This document shows positions 1 through 7,687 of a stretch of 33,236 nucleotides of DNA, piece by piece. A program made the translations under genes and the position numbers. How positions within the stretch are numbered: the first letter of the stretch is position 1; every line of letters begins with the position of its first letter. The notes under the pieces were generated by a model. It was not told the DNA's origin and ran no database searches. It saw nothing but the letters and a program-made list of their open reading frames with translations. This stretch comes from an uncultured Senegalimassilia sp. (lineage in GTDB: Bacteria > Actinomycetota > Coriobacteriia > Coriobacteriales > Eggerthellaceae), in NCBI RefSeq assembly GCF_934636665.1, contig NZ_CAKUAT010000022.1, forward strand, positions 1 to 33,236, read 5' to 3'.

Positions 1-104
<104 letters not shown>

Positions 105-136
105 TCGCGGAGGGCGCTTTTCTATGCGCGCCGAGA

Positions 137-180
137 GAGGCCCGCGGGGGGATCGCCCCCTGCGGGCCTCCCTGTATTTT
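137..180 (+). terminator. Terminator of the rRNA operon
   Basis: A long GC-rich hairpin has arms GAGGCCCGC...GGGGG and CCCCC...GCGGGCCTC (137-170) and is followed by a short T-rich run ending at 180. It sits about 30 bases after the 5S gene, where an rRNA operon terminator is expected. Confidence 0.85.
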
Positions 181-511
181 GAGGGCGGCGGCGTCGACAA
201 CGTCGGCATGCGCCGATATGGCGGCGCGCCTCCGAAGGCCGATCTCCGCTCCTGGATGGCTCGGCCGACGGCGGCGCATGCGCGACATCCGCCGATCGCG
301 GTGCCGGGGGCCCACCCGGAGGGGCGTCCCTGCCGGATCGGTCCTTCGTTCGGGCGCTGCGCGCCTGCTCGGTTCTGCGCTGTATGCGCTCCGTGTAATC
401 AGCCCTGGTGCTTCCGATGGCTATATCTGTGCGATGGGTGGTCGGAGGCCGGCTTTCTTTCGTTATGTGCCGCTTCCCGATTCGGATTTTTATTGGTCAC
501 TGAAAGCGCTT
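181..511. other. Gene-less stretch between the rRNA operon and the NSS transporter
   Basis: I see no supportable gene here. The only open frames start upstream inside the 5S gene, lack ribosome binding sites, and give Arg/Pro/Ala-rich translations typical of random GC-rich DNA. Several short GC-rich inverted repeats occur but none is clearly a functional element. Base composition becomes more AT-rich toward 480, approaching the promoter-like region. Confidence 0.6.
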
Positions 512-539
512 TTGAGGACTATAATCTCAAAGCTATATA
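512..539 (+). promoter_or_regulatory. Candidate sigma-70-type promoter of the NSS transporter
   Basis: TTGAGG (512-517) and TATATA (534-539) are separated by 16 bases in an AT-rich pocket. A second -10-like box, TATAAT, lies at 520-525. Transcription from the first pair would start near 546 and give a leader of about 205 bases before the transporter. Confidence 0.4.
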
Positions 540-545
540 CAGTTC

Positions 546-751
546 ATTGGCGCAATGCGGGTGTCGGGGATTGTACGAGTCGTTGATATTGGCTCGTACG
601 TTCCGTGCCTGTAAGGTCCGATGCGGACCTGCCGAAGACGGTAGTTGAATCTGCTTTACGGCAAGTCTTTTCTAGCCTGGAATCGTAAACAGATTTGGAC
701 CGTTTACGGCATGTTCGCAGGATAGCGCCATCGTAAAGATGGGAGATTTTC
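546..751 (+). promoter_or_regulatory. Structured leader upstream of the NSS transporter
   Basis: Four inverted repeats occur in series: GTACGAG/CTCGTAC (573-579 with 593-599), AGGTCCG/CGGACCT with a 3-base loop (614-620 with 624-630), CGTAAAC/GTTTACG (684-690 with 702-708), and CCATC/GATGG (728-732 with 738-742). The last one overlaps the start of the ribosome binding site GGGAG (741-745). A control function by RBS occlusion is an inference. The leader does not match the glycine riboswitch or T-box motifs I know. Confidence 0.4.
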
Positions 752-2134
752 ATGTCTGGTAATTCAGGGGGCGCACGTGCGTCCTGGTCGGGCAAGTGGG
801 CGTTTATTTTGGCTGCTGCGGCTTCGGCTATCGGATTGGGAAATCTGTGGCGTTTTCCGTATCTGGCTGCGAAGTATGGCGGCGGCGTGTTCCTTATCAC
901 CTATGTGGTGCTGGTTGTCACGTTCGGCTTCACGTTGATGATGCTTGAGGCGGCGCTTGGTCGCAAAACCGGGCAGAGTGCGCTTGGTGCCTTTAAGTCT
1001 TTCGGAAAGAAATACGCCTTCATTGGCATTTTTACTTCTGCGATTCCGTTCATTATCGTGCCGTATTACTGCATCATCGGTGGTTGGGTACTCAAGTACG
1101 CTGGTGCGTACCTTATCGATGGCTCTGCGGCGCTTGCTGATGGCGGTACGTACTTCACCAACTTCATCGGCGGTGGCGGCGAGAGCTTCATCTGGGCTAT
1201 TGCCTTCCTGCTGATCGTGTTCGCTATTGTGGCGCTGGGCGTGAAGAACGGCATCGAGCGCGCAAATCGCATCCTTATGCCTGTGCTGCTGGTGATGACG
1301 GCCGGTATCTGCATTTACGAGCTCACGCTCCCCGGTGCAATTGATGGCTTGGCATATTATCTGACGCCTGACTTCAGCAAGTTCAGCGTTGAGCTGGTCA
1401 TTGCCGCACTTGGTCAGATGTTCTACAGCCTGTCGCTGGCAATGGGCATCATGATCACGTATGGCTCCTACATGCAGAAGTCTGACAATCTTGAGCAGTC
1501 CGTGCGCCGTATCGAGCTCTTCGATACTGGCTATGCCTTCCTGGCTGGTTTGATGATTGTGCCTGCTGCCTTCGTGGCTATGGGTTCTGCCGAGGCCGTT
1601 GCCTCGAAGTCCGGCCCGTCGCTGATGTTCGTGATCTTGCCGACCGTGTTCGACCAGATGGGCGGCATCGCCTCGATCATGGGCTTCCTGTTCTTCCTGT
1701 TGGTGGTGTTCGCGGCATTGACCAGCTCGATCTCGCTTACGGAAACCTGCGTGTCCATCGTTCAGGATTCTGCGCATATCACGCGTAAGAAGGCGCTTAT
1801 TACTTCCATGGTATTCATTTTCGTGATGGCCATGATCGTGAACATGGGCTATTGCCAGCTGGCCTTCATCGAGCCGCTGGGACCGGGCAGCACCATCCTG
1901 GACTTCTTGGACTTCATCTCCAACTCCGTGATGATGCCGCTGGCCGCGTTGATGGCTTGCGTGTTCGTCGGTTGGATCATCAAGCCTAAGGCGATCATCG
2001 ACGAGGTGAAATCCTCTGGTCCGTTCAAGGCGGAGAAGATGTTCACCGTCATGGTGAAGTTCATAGCGCCTGTGCTGCTGGTGGTTATCTTGGTTGCTTA
2101 TGTGGCTGCGCAGTTCGGTTTGTTCAGCATGTAG
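752..2134 (+). CDS. Sodium-dependent amino-acid transporter, NSS (SNF) family
   Basis: The 460-residue membrane protein belongs to the neurotransmitter:sodium symporter family, which couples Na+ entry to uptake of amino acids (LeuT, TnaT and MhsT are bacterial examples). The family hallmark AIGLGNLWRFPYL is at residues 26-38, followed by KYGGG. This unwound first helix holds the substrate and sodium sites. About 11 to 12 hydrophobic segments are visible and the length fits bacterial NSS proteins. The start is set by GGGAG at 741-745, seven bases before the ATG. The substrate cannot be read from sequence; a hydrophobic or branched-chain amino acid would fit the aminotransferase gene downstream, but the two are separated by a terminator and 600 bases. 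A structured leader suggests post-transcriptional control. Confidence 0.92.
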   Translation: MSGNSGGARASWSGKWAFILAAAASAIGLGNLWRFPYLAAKYGGGVFLITYVVLVVTFGFTLMMLEAALGRKTGQSALGAFKSFGKKYAFIGIFTSAIPFIIVPYYCIIGGWVLKYAGAYLIDGSAALADGGTYFTNFIGGGGESFIWAIAFLLIVFAIVALGVKNGIERANRILMPVLLVMTAGICIYELTLPGAIDGLAYYLTPDFSKFSVELVIAALGQMFYSLSLAMGIMITYGSYMQKSDNLEQSVRRIELFDTGYAFLAGLMIVPAAFVAMGSAEAVASKSGPSLMFVILPTVFDQMGGIASIMGFLFFLLVVFAALTSSISLTETCVSIVQDSAHITRKKALITSMVFIFVMAMIVNMGYCQLAFIEPLGPGSTILDFLDFISNSVMMPLAALMACVFVGWIIKPKAIIDEVKSSGPFKAEKMFTVMVKFIAPVLLVVILVAYVAAQFGLFSM

Positions 2135-2229
2135 CGAGAAACTTCCTCTTTTCGGTTGCGATTCGCGGTTCGTGAACCATGCGATGGTGGCGTATCAAGC
2201 GTCGCAAGATGGATAGGGTGCCTGTTGAA

Positions 2230-2259
2230 GGGTCGTCGACGTCGGTCGGCGACCCTTTT
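2230..2259 (+). terminator. Terminator after the NSS transporter
   Basis: The hairpin has outer arms GGGTCG/CGACCC (2230-2235 with 2250-2255) and inner arms CGAC/GTCG (2237-2240 with 2245-2248), followed by TTTT. It ends the NSS transcription unit. Confidence 0.75.
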
Positions 2260-2761
2260 GCTTGAGAGTGTGTTTCTCGCCTGGGGTCGTACCGGTCTGC
2301 CTAATGGCGTGTGCAATTCCAGGGCCATGGTTCTTGCTTGCCCGCGATGGTGTCTTCGCTGCGTGCTATGGGCTTCTTGGGTGAAGAGAAACGGGTGGTT
2401 GTGCGGTGGCGTACAAAGCTTCGCCTTAGTGGCGAGGGTTGGCCGGCGCGGTCCCTTCGGGCATGCTTCAGGTTGAGAGTTGCGTTATGGGCGGCTGAAC
2501 GCGACGATTCTTCTTCCTGTGACAAGAAAGGGGTGGCGCTGCATCGATTGCCCGATCACAGCGTTTTCAATGCAGTCCGCGCTTGCCGAGAAGACCTGCT
2601 CGCCGATTGTTTCGAACAGGTAAATTCCTACGTGGTTGCGTCCTTTCGGCTTGCCGTAGGGCCGGATGTTCCCCATTTTCCCTCTGCTTTGGGTGTAAGG
2701 TATTCGGCAAGCGTTATTTGCACGTTGGGCGCGCAACGCCCTTTCACGAAGGAGCATCACG
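2260..2761. other. Gene-less 500-base region upstream of ilvE
   Basis: No convincing gene is present. The open frames here have no ribosome binding site and no recognisable protein character. The region presumably holds the ilvE promoter and perhaps a long leader. One inverted repeat, CCTACG/CGTAGG (2627-2632 with 2655-2660), is visible, and the ilvE ribosome binding site GAAGGAG lies at its 3' end. No clean -35/-10 pair stands out. Confidence 0.5.
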
Positions 2762-3817
2762 ATGGTCGAGAAGAAGGATCTTGACTGGGGCAGCCTTGAT
2801 TTCGGCTACCATCAGACCGACTACAGCTACGAAGCTCATTGGAAGGATGGCGAGTGGGACGAGGGTGGTTTGACCACCGACCACGACCTGCATCTTTCCG
2901 AGTGCGCCGGCATTTTCCATTATTGCCAGGAAGTGTTCGAGGGTCTGAAGGCTTACACCACCGAAGAGGGCTCCATCGTTTGCTTCCGTCCGGACATGAA
3001 TGCAAGCCGCATGTTCGATTCCGCTGAGCGTCTTGAGATGCCGGGCTTCCCGAAGGATCGCTTCGTCGAGGCCGTTAAGGAAGTTGTGAAGGCGAACGCA
3101 GCATGGGTGCCGCCGTTTGGTTCCGGCGCCACGCTGTACGTGCGCCCGTTCATGATCGGCTCCGGCGAGGTCATCGGCGTGGCTCCGGCTCCCGAGTACA
3201 CGTTCCGCATCCTGGTCACGCCCGTCGGCCCGTACTTCAAGGGCGGCCTGAAGCCGATTAAGCTGCGCGTGTCCGAGTATGACCGCGCCGCACCGCACGG
3301 CACCGGCAACATCAAGGCTGGTTTGAACTACGCCATGTCGCTGCGCCCGACCATGGAGGCGCACCGCAACGGCTACGCTGAGAACATCTACCTGGATTCG
3401 CAAAGCCGTACCTACATCGAGGAGACCGGCGGTGCCAACGTGCTGTTCGTGAAGCAGGACGGCACGCTGGTGGTGCCGAAGTCCCATACTGATTCCATCC
3501 TGCCTTCCATCACCCGTCGCAGCCTGGTGCAGGTTGCCCAGGACCTGGGCATGACCGTCGACGAGCGCTATGTCACGTGGGAAGAGGTCGCTGGCGGCGA
3601 GTTCGTGGAATGCGGTCTGTGCGGCACCGCGGCCGTCATCAGCCCGGTCGGTCAGATCGACAACAAGGTCAACGGCGCCGACCAGGAGGTCGTCTTCCCG
3701 GCTGGCTGCACCGAGATCGGCCCGGTCATGAAGCAGCTGCGCGAGACCCTTACCGGCATTCAGGATGGCAACCTGGAAGACAAGCACGGCTGGGTCTGCA
3801 AGATCGATGTCGACTAG
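2762..3817 (+). CDS. ilvE: Branched-chain amino-acid aminotransferase
   Basis: This 351-residue protein is a fold-type IV PLP enzyme that interconverts leucine, isoleucine and valine with their 2-oxo acids, using 2-oxoglutarate/glutamate. The active-site lysine lies in GNIKAGLNYAMSL (Lys185), matching the family pattern in which this Lys carries PLP. The cofactor-binding turn EETGGANVLFV (220-230) and the N-terminal FEGLKAY (59-65) also match long-type BCATs. The length fits the longer, roughly 350-residue BCAT subgroup. The start follows a GAAGGAG ribosome binding site. It is monocistronic: a terminator follows at once. The nearby transporter could supply its substrates, but that link is only positional. 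Confidence 0.95.
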   Translation: MVEKKDLDWGSLDFGYHQTDYSYEAHWKDGEWDEGGLTTDHDLHLSECAGIFHYCQEVFEGLKAYTTEEGSIVCFRPDMNASRMFDSAERLEMPGFPKDRFVEAVKEVVKANAAWVPPFGSGATLYVRPFMIGSGEVIGVAPAPEYTFRILVTPVGPYFKGGLKPIKLRVSEYDRAAPHGTGNIKAGLNYAMSLRPTMEAHRNGYAENIYLDSQSRTYIEETGGANVLFVKQDGTLVVPKSHTDSILPSITRRSLVQVAQDLGMTVDERYVTWEEVAGGEFVECGLCGTAAVISPVGQIDNKVNGADQEVVFPAGCTEIGPVMKQLRETLTGIQDGNLEDKHGWVCKIDVD

Positions 3818-3849
3818 TCGTTAGCCGTATGGCTTGATGCAAACGATAG

Positions 3850-3884
3850 CGGGGAAAGCAGGAGCTCCTGCTTTCCCCGTTTTT
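3850..3884 (+). terminator. Terminator of ilvE
   Basis: A perfect 15-bp palindromic hairpin, CGGGGAAAGCAGGAG paired with CTCCTGCTTTCCCCG (3850-3879), is followed by TTTTT. This is a textbook intrinsic terminator. Confidence 0.93.
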
Positions 3885-3943
3885 GCGTTCGGCGGGATTG
3901 TGCGGGACAAAAGTCCTTGTGCAACTTATCCTTCGCGTATCCC

Positions 3944-3977
3944 AAGAGGGTCGCAAACGGCTGTTTGCGACCCTCTT
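3944..3977. terminator. Second hairpin between ilvE and rubrerythrin
   Basis: AAGAGGGTCGCAAAC and GTTTGCGACCCTCTT form a perfect 15-bp stem with the loop GGCT. The T-run after it is weak on the plus strand and absent on the minus strand. It could be a back-up or bidirectional terminator, or the remains of a small RNA gene. The region around it (3885-4028) holds no gene. Confidence 0.5.
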
Positions 3978-4028
3978 GATGTTCTTTCGGGGCTGTTTTC
4001 CCGGTTCAGATGGGTGCCGGTGTTGCTA

Positions 4029-4058
4029 AGAAGAGCCGCCCTCAAGGGCGGCTCTTCT
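4029..4058 (-). terminator. Terminator of the rubrerythrin gene
   Basis: AGAAGAGCCGCCCT and AGGGCGGCTCTTCT form a 14-bp stem starting 26 bases beyond the rubrerythrin stop codon. On the minus strand it runs into a short T-containing stretch. Confidence 0.75.
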
Positions 4059-4084
4059 CGTCGTTGGCGTTAAGCGCTTGCTCC

Positions 4085-4621
4085 CTAGTAATTCTCGGCG
4101 TTGATCTCGAAGTATGCCTGCGGGTGGTTGCAGACGGGGCAAACGTCGGGGGCCTTGGTGCCTACGACGATGTGACCGCAGTTGCGGCATTCCCACACCT
4201 TGACCTCGCTCTTCTCGAACACCTGAGCGGTTTCGACATTGTGCAGCAGCGCGCGGTAGCGCTCCTCGTGATGCTTCTCGATGGCGCCGACCTGGCGGAA
4301 CTTCTCGGCCAGCTCGGGGAAGCCTTCCTCCTCGGCGGTCTTCGCGAAGCCCTCGTACATGTCGGTCCACTCGAAGTTCTCGCCGTTTGCGGCGTCCTCC
4401 AGGTTCTCCGCCGTGGAGCCGATGCCCTGAAGCTCGCGCAGCCACATCTTGGCGTGGTACTGCTCGTTTGCCGACGTCTTGCGGAAGATTTCGGCGATCT
4501 GCTCGAAGCCTTCCTTCTTCGCCACCGATGCGAAATAGGTGTACTTGTTGGTTGCCTGCGACTCGCCGGCGAAGGCGGCCTGCAGGTTCTTCTCGGTTTG
4601 CGTTCCTTCGTACTTGCTCAT
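4085..4621 (-). CDS. rbr: Rubrerythrin
   Basis: The 178-residue cytoplasmic protein is a peroxide-reducing diiron protein used by anaerobes against oxidative stress. The N-terminal four-helix ferritin-like domain (about 1-135) shows the iron ligands Glu20, Glu53 and His56 in an ExxH pair, and Glu115 and His118 in the second EKHHEE motif. The C-terminal rubredoxin-like domain has Cys145-x2-Cys148 and Cys161-x2-Cys164 for a mononuclear Fe(Cys)4 site. Size and domain order are those of classical rubrerythrin. The start is set by GAGAGGGG upstream of the ATG; an open frame continues further upstream but has no homologous character. It is divergent from ychF and monocistronic. A perfect 8-bp inverted repeat lies in its upstream region. 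Confidence 0.96.
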   Translation of the reverse strand: MSKYEGTQTEKNLQAAFAGESQATNKYTYFASVAKKEGFEQIAEIFRKTSANEQYHAKMWLRELQGIGSTAENLEDAANGENFEWTDMYEGFAKTAEEEGFPELAEKFRQVGAIEKHHEERYRALLHNVETAQVFEKSEVKVWECRNCGHIVVGTKAPDVCPVCNHPQAYFEINAENY

Positions 4622-4710
4622 GAGAAACCCCTCTCGCTGTGATGGCCCGCAGCGCCCGTGCGCGCGGTGCCTTTGGTTTCCATCTATCGATGGTATGGGC
4701 AAACGCGCGG

Positions 4711-4730
4711 CGGCGCAATCGTTTGCGCCG
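4711..4730. promoter_or_regulatory. Inverted repeat in the rubrerythrin-ychF divergent region
   Basis: CGGCGCAA and TTGCGCCG form a perfect 8-bp inverted repeat with a 4-base spacer, about 90 bases upstream of the rubrerythrin start. It could be a repressor operator, for example of a peroxide or redox regulator, but nothing in the sequence identifies the protein. The rest of 4622-4860 holds no gene. Confidence 0.3.
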
Positions 4731-4860
4731 CTTTGTGACACAACTGTTGCAAGGGGGTCCTCTGGGCGGTTTGGGCGTGCATTCGGCGGGGCATCGCGTT
4801 GGGGCGTTGTTTGCGGTATCATTGAAAGCACGTGTATTCACTAGTTAAGGAAGTTTCAGC

Positions 4861-5925
4861 ATGTCGCTTTCCATCGGTATCGTGGGCCTGCCCAATGTGG
4901 GCAAGTCCACGCTGTTCACGGCCCTCACGAACAAGGGCGGTTTGGCAGCCAACTACCCCTTCGCCACCATCGAGCCCAACGTCGGCATCGTTCCCGTTCC
5001 CGACGATCGCCTGGAGAAGCTGGCCGAGATCGACCACCCTGCCAAGATCGTCCCCGCAACGGTCGAGTTCGTCGACATCGCCGGTCTGGTGGCGGGTGCC
5101 AGCCAGGGCGAAGGTCTGGGCAACCAGTTCCTCGCGAACATCCGCGAAACCGATGCCATCTGCGAAGTCGTGCGCTTCTTCAGCGACCCGGATGTCGTGC
5201 ACGTCGACGGCCGTGTGAACCCTAGCTCGGACGTTGAAACCATCAAGACCGAGCTGATTCTGGCCGACATGGGCACGCTTGACAAGGCCATCCCGCGTCT
5301 GGAGAAGGAAGCGAAGCGCGACAAGGCCGGTGTGAAGAAGCTCGAGGTTGCGAAGAAGGTGCTCGAGGGCTTGAACGAAGGCCATCGCGCCCGCACGTTG
5401 AACCTGGACGAGGACGAGCAGGCTGCCATCTACGACCTGCACCTGCTCACCATGAAGCCCATCCTCTACATCGCCAACGTGGACGAGGACGCGCTCGACG
5501 CCGACTTGGCCGAGATCGACGGCTGCCAGCCGGTGCCGATTTCCGCAAAGGTCGAGGCCGACCTGGCCGAGCTTGATCCCGCCGAGGCGAAGGAGTACCT
5601 GGAGGCCATGGGCCTTGAGGAGTCCGGCCTGGCGCGCCTGGTGCGCAGCGCTTACAAGCTGCTGGGCTTGCAGAGCTATTTCACCAGCGGCGAAACGGAA
5701 ACGCGCGCTTGGACCATCCCTATCGGCGCGAAGGCCCCGCAGGCCGCCGGTGTCATCCACTCCGATTTCGAGCGCGGCTTCATCAAGGCCGAAACCGCTT
5801 CGTATTCCGACTACGTGGAGCTGGGCGGTGAGCTGGGCTGCCGTAATGCCGGCAAGCTGCGCCAGGAAGGCAAGGAGTACGTGGTGCAGGACGGCGACGT
5901 CATGCACTTCAAGTTCAACGTTTAA
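4861..5925 (+). CDS. ychF: YchF/Ola1-family ATPase
   Basis: This 354-residue Obg-related P-loop protein is one of the most conserved in bacteria. Members bind ribosomes and hydrolyse ATP rather than GTP, with links to translation and oxidative-stress responses. The P-loop GLPNVGKST is at 9-17. The G4 position reads IANVDED (N near 201) instead of the GTPase NKxD, as is characteristic of YchF. A coiled-coil insertion (about 130-185) and a C-terminal TGS domain ending in DGDVMHFKFNV complete the normal architecture and length. The start follows AAGGAAG. A hairpin terminator follows. Confidence 0.96.
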   Translation: MSLSIGIVGLPNVGKSTLFTALTNKGGLAANYPFATIEPNVGIVPVPDDRLEKLAEIDHPAKIVPATVEFVDIAGLVAGASQGEGLGNQFLANIRETDAICEVVRFFSDPDVVHVDGRVNPSSDVETIKTELILADMGTLDKAIPRLEKEAKRDKAGVKKLEVAKKVLEGLNEGHRARTLNLDEDEQAAIYDLHLLTMKPILYIANVDEDALDADLAEIDGCQPVPISAKVEADLAELDPAEAKEYLEAMGLEESGLARLVRSAYKLLGLQSYFTSGETETRAWTIPIGAKAPQAAGVIHSDFERGFIKAETASYSDYVELGGELGCRNAGKLRQEGKEYVVQDGDVMHFKFNV

Positions 5926-5959
5926 AATGCCTGGTCAAACGGCGAATTAGCGAACTTCA

Positions 5960-5991
5960 CGGGGCGAATCCGGAAAACCGGGTTCGCCCCG
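5960..5991 (+). terminator. Terminator of ychF
   Basis: CGGGGCGAATCCGG and CCGGGTTCGCCCCG form a 14-bp stem (one G-T pair) with the loop AAAA. The following tract is only weakly T-rich. Confidence 0.65.
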
Positions 5992-6128
5992 CGTGCTTTC
6001 GTGTCGCAACAGCGGCGGTGCCGGCGAAGGAGGGGTGCTCCGCACGTGTTGCTGCTTCAGGATGCGCGATTGTGCAGCAGCTTCTCCGGAGCGAATCGCG
6101 GCCCGTTTGCTGAGTGGTGCATGCGGAC

Positions 6129-6169
6129 TTTTCGCACATGCGCGAAAAACCATCTGGCTGGCGTATAAT
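6129..6169 (+). promoter_or_regulatory. Candidate promoter of queA with overlapping inverted repeat
   Basis: A consensus -10 TATAAT lies at 6164-6169, about 90 bases before queA. No clear -35 is seen at the right distance. Instead an inverted repeat, TTTCGC/GCGAAA (6130-6135 with 6142-6147), covers that position and could be an operator. The remainder of 5992-6258 holds no gene. Confidence 0.4.
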
Positions 6170-6258
6170 CTGCCTGTTCGAAAGCTATTCGGCTGCGCTC
6201 GGCGCGGCCTTTTATATGCCCGGCGCAACGTGCCGGGCGTGCGACAAGGAGCATCTCG

Positions 6259-7401
6259 ATGAAAACGAGCGATTTCGATTACGATCTTCCCCAGGAGCTT
6301 ATCGCGCAGGAGCCGGCGGCGGTGCGCGATGCGTGCCGCATGCTGGTCATGGACCGCGAAACCGGCGCGATCGAGGACCGCATCTTCCGCGATATCATCG
6401 ACTATCTTGAGCCCGGCGATCTGCTGGTGGCGAACGAAACGCGCGTGTTGCCCGCGCGCCTGCTTGGCGCGAAACGCGGCACGGGCGGGCAGTCCGAGGT
6501 GTTCCTGCTTCGCCAGCTTGTGGGCTCGAAGGCGCAGCCGTATGCGGGCGTGCCCCATATCCCCGGCCAGCCTGTTCCCGGTGAAAACCAGCAGGCTATC
6601 TGGGAGGTACTCGTGCGTCCGGGCAAGCGTTTGAAGCCCGGCAGCGGCGCGGTGGTGGATTTCACGGACGGCGAAGGCAACGTTGCGCTGTCCGCCGAGA
6701 TCGTCGACTGGGCCGAAGGCGCCCAGCGCGGCGAGCGCGTGGCGCGCCTGACCACCACGTACCCCTCGCTTGACGAGGCGCTTCATGCGGTGGGGCATAC
6801 GCCGCTGCCGCCCTACATCAAGCATTACGCTGGCGATGAGGAGCTGTACCAAACGGTGTATTCCCGTCGCGAAAGCTCGGCGGCGGCACCTACGGCGGGT
6901 CTGCATTTCACGCCCGAGCTGATCGAGCGCCTGCGCGAGAAGGGCATCGATTGGGAAACCGTCGAGCTTGAGGTGGGCCTTGACACGTTCCGCATCGTGG
7001 ACGAGGAGGACCCGCTGGCCCATAAGATGCACACCGAGTTCTACACCGTGCCGCAGAAGACGGTCGACGCCATCAATCGCACGCACGCCAACGGCGGCCG
7101 CGTGATCGCCGTGGGCACCACCAGCGTGCGCAGTTTGGAAAGCGCCTGGGATCCGTCGGCCGACAACGGGGCCGGCGCCATCACCGCGCGCGACCGCGAC
7201 GCCACCAGCCTGTATCTGCTGCCGGGCAGCACGTTCCACGTGGTGGATGCCCTGGTCACGAACTTCCACGTGCCGCGCAGCACGCTCATGATGCTGGTCA
7301 GCGCGTTCAGCACCCGTGAGAACATCATGAACGCCTATCAGCATGCCATCGAGGAGCGCTACCGCATGCTGTCGTTCGGCGACGCCATGTTCATCCGCTA
7401 G
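6259..7401 (+). CDS. queA: S-adenosylmethionine:tRNA ribosyltransferase-isomerase QueA
   Basis: The 380-residue enzyme transfers and isomerises the ribosyl part of SAM onto preQ1 in the tRNA wobble position, giving epoxyqueuosine. Family segments are present throughout: the N-terminal DYDLPQELIAQEP, the ANETRVLPARL region (about 59-69), the SSAAPTAGLHFTPEL block and the C-terminal DALVTNFHVPRSTLMMLVSAF. The length is slightly longer than the usual 340-360, with a short insertion around 95-115. The start follows AAGGAG. With QueH and Tgt nearby it completes the last steps of queuosine biosynthesis. Its transcript ends at the terminator at 7486. Confidence 0.96.
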   Translation: MKTSDFDYDLPQELIAQEPAAVRDACRMLVMDRETGAIEDRIFRDIIDYLEPGDLLVANETRVLPARLLGAKRGTGGQSEVFLLRQLVGSKAQPYAGVPHIPGQPVPGENQQAIWEVLVRPGKRLKPGSGAVVDFTDGEGNVALSAEIVDWAEGAQRGERVARLTTTYPSLDEALHAVGHTPLPPYIKHYAGDEELYQTVYSRRESSAAAPTAGLHFTPELIERLREKGIDWETVELEVGLDTFRIVDEEDPLAHKMHTEFYTVPQKTVDAINRTHANGGRVIAVGTTSVRSLESAWDPSADNGAGAITARDRDATSLYLLPGSTFHVVDALVTNFHVPRSTLMMLVSAFSTRENIMNAYQHAIEERYRMLSFGDAMFIR

Positions 7402-7485
7402 CATTCGCTTAAGAGGGAAGAGGTTAGCGAAAGGGTCTTACGCGTCCGAAATCCGCGTCGTGTGCAAAGGCACAGGGGCTTGATC

Positions 7486-7533
7486 GAACGCCTTCCGTTC
7501 CTCGGACAACGAGAAACGGAAGGCGTTCTTATT
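7486..7533 (+). terminator. Terminator of queA
   Basis: GAACGCCTTCCGTT and AACGGAAGGCGTTC (7486-7499 with 7515-7528) form a 14-bp stem, extended inside by CTCG/CGAG, and are followed by TTATTT. The stretch from here to 7687 holds no gene. Confidence 0.85.
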
Positions 7534-7687
7534 TGCTCGGGGCGAAGCGCGATGCGGAAACCGAGTGAGGGTGTCGGGTTCTTTGCTTTGGGACGCAGGC
7601 GCAAGCTCTTCGCCCGCTGTTCTGCGTTTGCAGGTGCAGTGTGTCAGCGGGGGTGGGCGTATCTATCGGGCAGGTGGAGCCTAGCCT

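Noticed and set aside
124..648. 174-codon open frame after the 5S gene
   Set aside because: It spans the rRNA terminator and the promoter region, has no ribosome binding site, and its Arg/Pro/Cys-rich translation has no protein-like pattern.
546..751. Glycine riboswitch before the NSS transporter
   Set aside because: The conserved GGAGAG and the GGGGCAAA-type blocks are absent.
2527..2545. GGGGTGGCGCTGC resembles a T-box antiterminator motif before ilvE
   Set aside because: The conserved continuation (NACCGCG) and a competing terminator are both missing, as is a recognisable specifier stem.
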